Of a stretch of 5,205 nucleotides of DNA, positions 1-5,205 are shown in pieces. The stretch's first letter is position 1. Every line of letters begins with the position of its first letter. The DNA comes from Desulfovibrionaceae bacterium. Lineage in GTDB: Bacteria; Desulfobacterota; Desulfovibrionia; Desulfovibrionales; Desulfovibrionaceae. The translations under genes and the position numbers were made by a program. A model generated the notes under the pieces. The model was not told the origin of the DNA. It made no database searches and worked only from the letters and a program-made list of their open reading frames with translations. The DNA is taken from contig CAAGJV010000177.1 in assembly GCA_900770205.1 (NCBI GenBank), forward strand, positions 1-5,205, given 5' to 3'.

Positions 1-567
1 AGCTTCTATATAATCTGTTCCATCGGCAGCATTGGGAACATAATAAGGGTCATACCCCACAACCCTTCCGAATATGGCACGTGCCTTCTGCGCAAAATTA
101 CGGCCATTGCGGCCAAGCCCGGCAACTCCGAGCGTCTGTTCGGAAAGGCGGAAAAGCGGAATGGAGTCTTCGTAATTCCAGCGGCCTTTTCTTATCCCGG
201 CATTCATGAACGATACCTTGCGTGCCAAATCCAGCGTCATGGCCAGAGCCTGATCCGCTACTTCGTTCATGCCGTAATCCGGAACGTTGCACACCTGAAC
301 GCCAAGTTCCGTGGCAGCGGCAATATCTATGTTGTTCACCCCCACGCCATAGCGAACAATCTGCTTGATTTCAGGGCGCAGCGCTTCCAGCACCCGGCGG
401 GTGAACGGGGCATACTGATTGTTAAAAATCTCGCCGCCCTTGCATTCGCGGATAAGGTCGTCTTCGGTATGGCACTGCTTCAGCTCAAAGGAAAGGCCTG
501 CCGCTTCAAACACCGCGCTTTCTTCATTCAGATTGACATGATCACAATCGGAAACAATGATTCTCAT
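1..567 (-). CDS. D-isomer-specific 2-hydroxyacid dehydrogenase, CtBP/SerA-like (partial, C-terminus beyond left edge)
   Basis: The reading frame is open from an ATG at 565-567 to the window edge and encodes the first 189 residues of a family that is usually about 310-350 long. Members use NAD(P) in the cytoplasm to interconvert D-2-hydroxy acids and 2-keto acids. The start of the catalytic domain is residues 1 to about 105, including VRYGVGVNNID (71-81), the substrate-loop motif in which Arg72 and the glycines are typical. CNVPDYGMNEVADQAL (93-108) is the hinge segment characteristic of CtBP/phosphoglycerate dehydrogenase-like members. The Rossmann motif GxGxxG is seen as GLGRNG (150-155), with a strand ending in GYDPYY (171-176) that should carry the cofactor-selecting acidic residue (Asp173). 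The catalytic Arg, Glu and His lie beyond the edge, so activity cannot be judged. The gene starts 9 bases after the isomerase stop, and its AGGA ribosome site (575-578) overlaps that stop, which suggests translational coupling. The substrate is unknown; a keto-acid intermediate of this pathway is inferred. Confidence 0.9.
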   Translation of the reverse strand, partial: MRIIVSDCDHVNLNEESAVFEAAGLSFELKQCHTEDDLIRECKGGEIFNNQYAPFTRRVLEALRPEIKQIVRYGVGVNNIDIAAATELGVQVCNVPDYGMNEVADQALAMTLDLARKVSFMNAGIRKGRWNYEDSIPLFRLSEQTLGVAGLGRNGRNFAQKARAIFGRVVGYDPYYVPNAADGTDYIEA

Positions 568-576
568 GGAAAAGTC

Positions 577-1452
577 CTATTTGCTTTCGCCGGTAAACAG
601 GGCAACCATGTCCTGCACGCCGGGCAGTTGCTTGGCAAGGTATGCATATTCAGGGTCAAAGTTCTGCACCAGAGAATGCTGGGTATGCCCGACAAGAATA
701 GTAAAAATATACACGGCATGGCCGGGAGAGGTAACTCCGGGGTGATACCCCTTGTCGATGCAGAAGGTATCTCCAGACCGCATCATCCACACCTTGGGAT
801 CGGATTCATTTCCAGGAATGTAGTCGAACTGTGCGCCGAAACCGTTTTCCGGATTGTACTGGAAATGATAGATTTCCTCGAACCCTGTTTCTTTCCATGC
901 TCCTTCAGAAACGGCAAGGTCATCGGCATGCTTATGAGGGGGGTAGCCGGCCCAGCATCCGGAATCGGCATACAGTTCGCTGACAAGAAGATTCCCGGTA
1001 CGGCCTTCGTCCTTGGCGCCGAGAATATGATTGATGACACGGCGGGAATGCGTTTCCACAGAACCGACTTCCACAGGCTTCACTTCTTCGGGAGTAATGC
1101 GGTAGGGTTCATGATACTCTACGCAGCGGCCGCCGGCCACAAAGATAACCACGTCATCGGAAACGCAGGTAACATTGATTTTCGCATTTGCCGGGGCATA
1201 AACGGAATCGGCACGCTGGCTCTCCCATATGCTGTTCCGGTTGCCCACGTTTTCAAAAACCTTTCCATCAACATCGATATTGCAGGAACCATGTGTGAGA
1301 ACCCAGCAAGTTTCGTAGCCGGGCACACAGGCATAGAAGGTTTCGCCCTTGTTCAAACGCACAATATTAAAATAAGTGCGGGGCAGAACACTATCGTTGA
1401 CACTGACCAGAGGTTCATTGTGGTTGTCATACGCTCTTATGAAACGAGGCAT
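577..1452 (-). CDS. iolB: IolB/KduI-family deoxyuronate isomerase (5-deoxy-glucuronate isomerase-like)
   Basis: This encodes 291 residues, slightly longer than typical IolB (about 270). IolB isomerises 5-deoxy-D-glucuronate to 5-dehydro-2-deoxy-D-gluconate in inositol catabolism; its relative KduI acts on 5-keto-4-deoxyuronate. The protein is a double cupin. The N-terminal cupin has LTHGSCNIDVDGK (52-64) and GNRNSIWE (70-77). The C-terminal cupin holds the family's metal site: GCWAGYPPHKH (165-175) gives His173 and His175, FEEIYHFQYNPENGFG (191-206) supplies Glu193, and KGYHPG (234-239) supplies His237. SRRVINHIL (136-144) is also an IolB hallmark. I chose the ATG at 1450-1452 because GAGGAG sits 6 bases upstream. 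An ATG at 1516-1518 would add 22 residues with no family resemblance. No other inositol gene is visible, so the exact substrate is uncertain; family membership is firm, the iolB name is provisional, and a KduI-like role is equally possible. Confidence 0.85.
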   Translation of the reverse strand: MPRFIRAYDNHNEPLVSVNDSVLPRTYFNIVRLNKGETFYACVPGYETCWVLTHGSCNIDVDGKVFENVGNRNSIWESQRADSVYAPANAKINVTCVSDDVVIFVAGGRCVEYHEPYRITPEEVKPVEVGSVETHSRRVINHILGAKDEGRTGNLLVSELYADSGCWAGYPPHKHADDLAVSEGAWKETGFEEIYHFQYNPENGFGAQFDYIPGNESDPKVWMMRSGDTFCIDKGYHPGVTSPGHAVYIFTILVGHTQHSLVQNFDPEYAYLAKQLPGVQDMVALFTGESK

Positions 1453-1524
1453 GGTTTTCTCCTCTATAGCGGTGATCGCTCTATAATTGTATTGTTTACG
1501 GCAACGAAGTTTTTCCATTCATGC
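1453..1524 (-). other. 72-base intergenic gap between the M24 gene and the isomerase, with a small repeat
   Basis: This is the longest gap in the operon and is AT-rich compared with the genes. Read on the plus strand it holds a perfect 7-base direct repeat CTCTATA at 1462-1468 and 1479-1485 (17-base period). Between the copies lies a short inverted repeat, AGCG (1468-1471) and CGCT (1477-1480), around GTGAT. The stem is too short and lacks a T-tract, so it is not a convincing terminator. It could be an operator, an RNA-processing site or chance. No convincing -35/-10 pair is present on the minus strand: TATAGA occurs twice, but without a good TTGACA-like partner at the right spacing. Confidence 0.3.
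1459..1464 (-). promoter_or_regulatory. Shine-Dalgarno site that sets the isomerase start
   Basis: On the minus strand GAGGAG is followed by AAAACC and then ATG (1452-1450), a strong site with 6-base spacing. It favours the 291-residue isomerase over a version extended to the upstream ATG at 1518. Confidence 0.75.
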
Positions 1525-2916
1525 CTACCCTCTCTGGGCAAACACGCAATCTGGTTTTGCCAGGAAGGGGAACAGAAGTCCGGCGAGATCCGAAGTCGGC
1601 AAAACTTCATCACGCAGGCGAATCCCAAGAGTTTCTCTCATGAAACGCTGCCTCTCCAGCATACGCTTCATGCACAGCGGAGCCTTGTTGTAAATGCAGT
1701 CCTGCATCACTTTATCGGCAAGAATAACCCCGTCTTCAATATGCACGCCCAGGTTGCTGTAGCAGCTCTGGCGTGCCGTGAAGTCGCACTGGATCATCAT
1801 ACCGGATCGGAGAATCGTCTCGTCTCCTTCAGCAAACGGAGAATTTGTCCATTCTTCCGTGTGAATGATATGGCCCGGATTAAGCCCTATGCCGAACTCC
1901 GCATAGGAACACCCTATCACATCCCGTACCTTCTGCCAGACTTCTCCTCCGGTCGTTCCAATGGCAAGACTTTCGTACCATGCGCACACCGCCTGAAAGT
2001 ACTTTTTGTAAAGACCTTCATAAGCACCGGGAAAATAGTTCTCGAACTCTTCCCTGTTTCGGACATAAACTCCCACGCGATGAATCTGCGCACAGCGATA
2101 GCCCATGCCGAAGGCGATGTCCTTGCCGTATTCCAGCTTTGTCCACGGGTCGGGGCTGAGTATTCCACGGCCTTTGAAGCAGATGTTCGGATGAGTCGGG
2201 CAGGGTTCACCATCGATATTGAACGCCTGAGAGGCCTCCAGTTCCGTCTGCCCCGGACGAAGCGCGCAAATAAAGTCCCATGTCTTGCGGCTGGCCTTGG
2301 TCGAGGCAAGTTCGGAAAGAATGAGTTCCTCCGCGCTGTGCGTCATGCGAAGACCCGTCTGATTATCCATCATAAGGCCGTTGGCGTTGCGCACATCCGG
2401 GCATACGGCACGAAGAGCGTCGACAAGAAAAGACGGAACTTCAAATGTATGTTCCCATGATGGCGTTTCTTTGGCGCAGAAGCTTTTCCAGCCCAGAAGG
2501 CCTATATGGGAAGATTCGTTCATTCCCACGCCGCGGAATATCCCTTCCGGAGAGCGGCTCTGACCGCGTGCCTGCCCCAGAGGGCTGAGCATCTGGCAAA
2601 GAACTCGTTCCACGGGAATAGTGATGCAGAGCGACTGCCCCATGCCTTCATTGCCAAGGACAAGGACCGGCGTTTTCTCTTTTTGAAGAATGAGAAAGCA
2701 CTCCTCGAATCTCGGATCATAGCCGGTAACATACTCCAGGTTGGAAAAATGTTCCCTGTCCGCATAAATAACAAGATGCGTAAACTCCTGCCCGGCATCA
2801 AGAAGTGTACTGATGCGCTTCTGATACATCTGCGGAGTGATGCGCGGTGCCTCGGAAAAATCAAGGGGCACATCGGCATTCAGGCGGCCCGTATGGGCAA
2901 TGAGCTCTATGGCCAT
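1525..2916 (-). CDS. M24 'pita-bread' family protein (Xaa-Pro peptidase/creatinase-like) with degenerate metal site
   Basis: This encodes 463 residues with a creatinase-N-like domain (about 25-180) and an M24 C-terminal domain (about 190-425). M24 includes methionine and proline aminopeptidases that use two metals held by Asp, Asp, His, Glu, Glu, and also non-peptidases such as creatinase, ectoine hydrolase and the DMSP lyase DddP. By eye, the usual DxG Asp is Gly270 (DIAFGMG, 266-272); the sDitR Asp is Gln277 (AQIHR, 276-280); the GHGIG His falls at Phe341 (EFGIGLNPGH, 340-349), with His349 and His352 (HTEEW) nearby; the next Glu is Asp378 (SGMMIQCDF, 371-379). Only the last Glu, Glu394 (HIEDG), is kept. 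A classical dimetal peptidase is therefore unlikely, and a creatinase-like hydrolase or lyase is more plausible. The frame is intact. The start is 2 bases after the aldolase stop, with GGAAGGA 6 bases upstream of ATG, so it is tightly coupled. The substrate is unknown, presumably a compound handled by this operon. Confidence 0.88.
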   Translation of the reverse strand: MAIELIAHTGRLNADVPLDFSEAPRITPQMYQKRISTLLDAGQEFTHLVIYADREHFSNLEYVTGYDPRFEECFLILQKEKTPVLVLGNEGMGQSLCITIPVERVLCQMLSPLGQARGQSRSPEGIFRGVGMNESSHIGLLGWKSFCAKETPSWEHTFEVPSFLVDALRAVCPDVRNANGLMMDNQTGLRMTHSAEELILSELASTKASRKTWDFICALRPGQTELEASQAFNIDGEPCPTHPNICFKGRGILSPDPWTKLEYGKDIAFGMGYRCAQIHRVGVYVRNREEFENYFPGAYEGLYKKYFQAVCAWYESLAIGTTGGEVWQKVRDVIGCSYAEFGIGLNPGHIIHTEEWTNSPFAEGDETILRSGMMIQCDFTARQSCYSNLGVHIEDGVILADKVMQDCIYNKAPLCMKRMLERQRFMRETLGIRLRDEVLPTSDLAGLLFPFLAKPDCVFAQRG

Positions 2917-2918
2917 GC

Positions 2919-3947
2919 CTAATCCTTCCAGCCTATACGGGCTTTAATAATGTCGCGGTGTTCCCATGCCGGCGGATTGTGATCGTTGCGTTCCTCAATA
3001 TGCACAGCGAAACCGGCGATCTGTTCCTTCAGATAGATAACGTACATCTTGCCCTTGTAAGGCTTGACATTCTCATGATCGAACTCAATGCCTTTTTTCT
3101 CCAGGTAGAAAACGGCACGCTCAAGATTGTCGGTATAATAACCAAGGTGTCCATGAGGGCCGCGCACCTTGAACGGAATTTTGGTAATTTCCACCTCGCG
3201 GCCAACATACGAAGAACTGGGAGTATCCCCCATCACAAGGTTGAACATATCCGCCAGAGCGAAAAGATTCTTATAGCCTTCCTCATCGCTGTAGCAGTTG
3301 ATGCCCATATGGCAGAAGTTGAAGTTCAGCACAGCAAACATGGCGTCTCTGGCCAGCTTGCGGATACCATCGAAATCTTCCGCTTCCAGAAGCCTGGCAG
3401 GAGCCACGCAGCTTGCGCCTACGGCAATTACATTCGGATTGAGCAGATATTCCGAAAACTTTTCAGGAGTAATGCCGCCCGTAGGCAGGAAGCGCACGCC
3501 TTTGTACACGGCGGCAAGAGAATTGATCATTTTCAGTCCGCCGGCAGCTTCCGCAGGGAAGAACTTCACAACGTCAAGACCGCATTCCACAGCCTTCTGC
3601 ACATCGGAAGCAGTGGCACATCCGGGAATGACAAGAACTCCCTTTTCCTGGCAGAATCTGACAATTTTCTCGTCGAAGCCCGGTGTCACGATAAACTTCG
3701 CTCCGGCATCAAGAGCCTTCTGAGCCTGCTCTACGGAAAGTACCGTGCCGGCGCCTATCAGCATATCGGGGCGGGCCGCCGTCATATCCGCTATGGCCTC
3801 GGCGGCACATTCTGTACGGAAGGTCACTTCGGCTATTTCCAGTTCTCCGGCGCAGAGAGCTTCCGCCAGAGGTACGGCATGCTCACGCTTATCAACGGCA
3901 ACAACGGGAACAAGGCCATACTTATAAATACGTTCTTTAATATCCAT
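2919..3947 (-). CDS. eda: KDPG/KHG aldolase fused to a C-terminal VOC (glyoxalase-fold) domain
   Basis: This 342-residue two-domain protein carries a class I aldolase barrel at residues 1 to about 205. Such aldolases split 2-keto-3-deoxy-6-phosphogluconate or 4-hydroxy-2-oxoglutarate through a Schiff base, releasing pyruvate or glyoxylate. Family signatures are AEVTFRT (39-45, Glu40 as general acid/base), GAGTVL (65-70), FIVTPGFD (85-92), VIPGCATASD (106-115), DVVKFFPAE (125-133, Lys128 as the Schiff-base lysine) and FLPTGGIT (153-160). Stand-alone Eda is about 210 residues. Residues from about 208 onward form a VOC domain: FCHMGINCYS (211-220), GPHGHLGYYT (263-272), AVFYLEKKGIEFD (278-290) and AGFAVHIEER (311-320). 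His213, His267 and His316 are possible metal ligands. From memory, similar aldolase-VOC fusions occur in anaerobic Clostridia-type bacteria; the VOC role is unclear (substrate handling or epimerisation are guesses). The start is fixed by AAGGAG 7 bases before the ATG. The eda symbol applies to the N-terminal domain only; a non-phosphorylated substrate is possible, since no kinase is in view. Confidence 0.9.
   Translation of the reverse strand: MDIKERIYKYGLVPVVAVDKREHAVPLAEALCAGELEIAEVTFRTECAAEAIADMTAARPDMLIGAGTVLSVEQAQKALDAGAKFIVTPGFDEKIVRFCQEKGVLVIPGCATASDVQKAVECGLDVVKFFPAEAAGGLKMINSLAAVYKGVRFLPTGGITPEKFSEYLLNPNVIAVGASCVAPARLLEAEDFDGIRKLARDAMFAVLNFNFCHMGINCYSDEEGYKNLFALADMFNLVMGDTPSSSYVGREVEITKIPFKVRGPHGHLGYYTDNLERAVFYLEKKGIEFDHENVKPYKGKMYVIYLKEQIAGFAVHIEERNDHNPPAWEHRDIIKARIGWKD
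2923..2929 (-). promoter_or_regulatory. Shine-Dalgarno site for the M24 gene, inside the end of the aldolase gene
   Basis: On the minus strand GGAAGGA lies in the last codons of the aldolase gene, just before its TAG stop (2921-2919), and 6 bases before the M24 ATG (2916-2914). This arrangement supports translational coupling and the chosen start. Confidence 0.7.
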
Positions 3948-3954
3948 CTCAGTT

Positions 3955-3960
3955 CTCCTT
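3955..3960 (-). promoter_or_regulatory. Shine-Dalgarno site for the aldolase-VOC gene
   Basis: AAGGAG on the minus strand, 7 bases before the ATG at 3947-3945, within the 32-base gap after the permease stop. It is close to consensus, and no terminator-like hairpin is present in this gap. Confidence 0.7.
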
Positions 3961-3979
3961 GAACTACCTGTAAAATGTT

Positions 3980-5205
3980 TTATTCAGCGGATGAAGCGGC
4001 TTCGGCACTGTCGAGTTTTCTTTTGGCCAGCCGGTTGACAGCAATGACAAGAGCCAGTCCGCCATATCCTAAAATATCTGTCAGCGTTCCGGGAATGATA
4101 CAGCACAGGGAACTTGCCAGCGTGACTATCCGCCATGGCATGGCCAGCGGCATGACATGAAATCCGGAAAGAGTCATGGCAAGACCATAGCACCCTGCAA
4201 GAAGGGAGACTCCCGCAATAACCGTATTCATAACGGGGCCCTGCAAAAGAAGCGCAGGTTCATAAACAAAGGCATAGGGCACAAGGAAGGCCACTATGGC
4301 ATAGGAGAAAGCCGTCCACCCTGTTTTCCAGGAATCCGCTTCTGCAATGCCGGCCGCGGTGAATGAAGCAAGGCACACCGGAGGCGTAAGCTGCGCCATC
4401 ACGCCGAAGTAGAAGCAGAACATGTGAACAACGAAAATGTCGATATTGAGCCGGACAAGAGGGGAAGCAAAAAGCGTAACGGAAATGAGATAGGCAGCAA
4501 CCGTAGGCATGGCCATGCCGAGAATCATGCAGCAGCCCATGGCTATGAGCAGCGCGATTATCAGGCTGCTGTTCCCCACGATCGTCAGCAGAGAGGCAAA
4601 CTTATTGGCCAGCCCCGATTGCACGACAATACCGATGATGATACCGCACGCTGCAACCGGTACGGTAAGCGCGGCTGCCTGGCGTATGCCATCCATAAAG
4701 GCGTTGAACAGTTCACGAATGTTCAGACCTTTTTTTCTGTTGATGACGTTCAGTATAAGAACGGCAATGGTGGAATACACGGCAGAAAGCCGCAGGGACA
4801 TGCCCGTCATTACCATATAGATAAGAATAAGCGCTGGAATCAGGAGATAAAGCCGCGGCTTGATGGGATCGACATCGAAACGCAGGCTTCCGGCATCCGC
4901 GGCAGGAACATAGTGATCCCAGGTGTTGCGCTTGGCCAGAAGTCCGACAAGGAAAAATACGGAAATAAAATAGGCAGAGGCGGGAATAACGGCACAGGTT
5001 GCCACTTCACCGTAGCTGCGCCCCAGAAGTTCTGCCATAATGAAGGCGCCAACACCCATGATAGGAGGCATGATCTGGCCGCCGGTAGAAGCAACAGCCT
5101 CAATGGAAGCGGCCTGATGTGGCAGATAGCCAGCCCTCTTCATCATGGGAATGGTCATGACGCCCGTTGTGGATACATTGGCTACGGCAGAACCGGAAAC
5201 CATGC
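3980..5205 (-). CDS. TRAP transporter fused permease (DctQM-type 4TM/12TM fusion), C-terminal part
   Basis: The frame is open to the right edge; the ATG at 5201-5203 lies inside a conserved motif and is not the start. About 408 residues are visible of a protein usually 620-870 long. TRAP permeases import organic acids with sodium or protons, using a separate periplasmic receptor (DctP or TAXI type), which is not in the window. Numbering from that internal Met, signatures of the fused large subunit are GSAVANVSTTGVMTIPMMKR (4-23), EAVASTGGQIMPPIMG (35-50), GMAMPTVAAYL (229-239) and HMFCFYFGVMAQLTPPV (260-276). About ten hydrophobic segments are visible, roughly at 66-90, 117-135, 139-155, 176-196, 205-222, 226-248, 252-275, 297-320, 323-345 and 355-392 (the last may be two). 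The segment after about 320 extends past the core and gives extra C-terminal membrane helices before a charged tail (RLAKRK). It is the most upstream gene seen, so substrate uptake heads the operon. The substrate cannot be read from the sequence; a sugar acid is inferred from the neighbours. Confidence 0.92.
   Translation of the reverse strand, partial: MVSGSAVANVSTTGVMTIPMMKRAGYLPHQAASIEAVASTGGQIMPPIMGVGAFIMAELLGRSYGEVATCAVIPASAYFISVFFLVGLLAKRNTWDHYVPAADAGSLRFDVDPIKPRLYLLIPALILIYMVMTGMSLRLSAVYSTIAVLILNVINRKKGLNIRELFNAFMDGIRQAAALTVPVAACGIIIGIVVQSGLANKFASLLTIVGNSSLIIALLIAMGCCMILGMAMPTVAAYLISVTLFASPLVRLNIDIFVVHMFCFYFGVMAQLTPPVCLASFTAAGIAEADSWKTGWTAFSYAIVAFLVPYAFVYEPALLLQGPVMNTVIAGVSLLAGCYGLAMTLSGFHVMPLAMPWRIVTLASSLCCIIPGTLTDILGYGGLALVIAVNRLAKRKLDSAEAASSAE

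Noticed and set aside
1465..1485. A rho-independent terminator between the M24 and isomerase genes.
   Set aside because: The perfect stem is only about 4 base pairs, extendable only with a bulge, and no T-run follows on the minus strand.
1453..1518. An alternative upstream start (ATG at 1518-1516) for the isomerase, adding 22 residues.
   Set aside because: The added residues do not resemble IolB N-termini, and a strong GAGGAG site stands just before the ATG at 1452.
469..2460. A 663-residue open frame on the plus strand, antisense to the isomerase and M24 genes.
   Set aside because: It runs opposite genes with clear family motifs, crosses their boundaries, has a low-complexity-like composition with no recognisable domain, and is best explained as a codon-bias shadow of the minus-strand genes. 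It could mislead automatic gene callers.
1525..2916. Assignment of the M24 protein as ectoine hydrolase (DoeA), a known TRAP-linked M24 enzyme.
   Set aside because: None of the other ectoine genes (deacetylase, transaminase, dehydrogenase) is present, and the neighbours point to sugar-acid chemistry.
2958..3962. A 334-residue open frame on the plus strand opposite the aldolase-VOC gene.
   Set aside because: No family motifs were found, and the minus strand carries an unmistakable aldolase with a good ribosome site. It is an antisense shadow.
5201..5203. ATG at the right edge as the start of the TRAP permease.
   Set aside because: It lies within a conserved internal motif of the fused permease, whose N-terminal half is missing; the frame simply continues off the window.

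Overview
The window is one compact catabolic operon read entirely on the minus strand. There are three complete genes and two partial ones. In transcription order (right to left) they are: the C-terminal part of a fused TRAP transporter permease (3980-5205, running off the right edge); a KDPG/KHG-type aldolase fused to a C-terminal VOC (glyoxalase-fold) domain (2919-3947); a 463-residue M24 'pita-bread' family protein that has lost most of the peptidase metal ligands (1525-2916); an IolB/KduI-family deoxyuronate isomerase (577-1452); and the N-terminal part of a D-isomer-specific 2-hydroxyacid dehydrogenase (1-567, running off the left edge). The gaps are 32, 2, 72 and 9 bases, each start has a usable Shine-Dalgarno sequence, and I see no terminator, so co-transcription is likely. 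I found no RNA genes, mobile elements, CRISPR arrays or gene-free stretches over 300 bases.

The gene set suggests import and breakdown of a small organic acid, probably a sugar acid or a conjugate of one. The TRAP permease would import it using the sodium or proton gradient; the solute receptor is not in view and may lie beyond the right edge. The cytoplasmic enzymes supply a ketol isomerisation, an NAD(P)-dependent oxidation or reduction at a 2-hydroxy/2-keto acid, and a retro-aldol cleavage yielding pyruvate or a related 2-oxo acid. This resembles the isomerase-dehydrogenase-aldolase logic of the KduI-KduD-KdgA uronate route, or the IolB step of inositol breakdown, but matches neither: no inositol dehydrogenase, IolC, IolD or sugar kinase is visible. 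The role of the M24 protein is the main unknown.

The organism is a bacterium with moderate GC content. The fused TRAP permease together with an aldolase-VOC fusion suggests an anaerobe, possibly a gut Desulfovibrionaceae, Synergistota or Clostridia member. That is a weak guess: no taxonomic marker is present.
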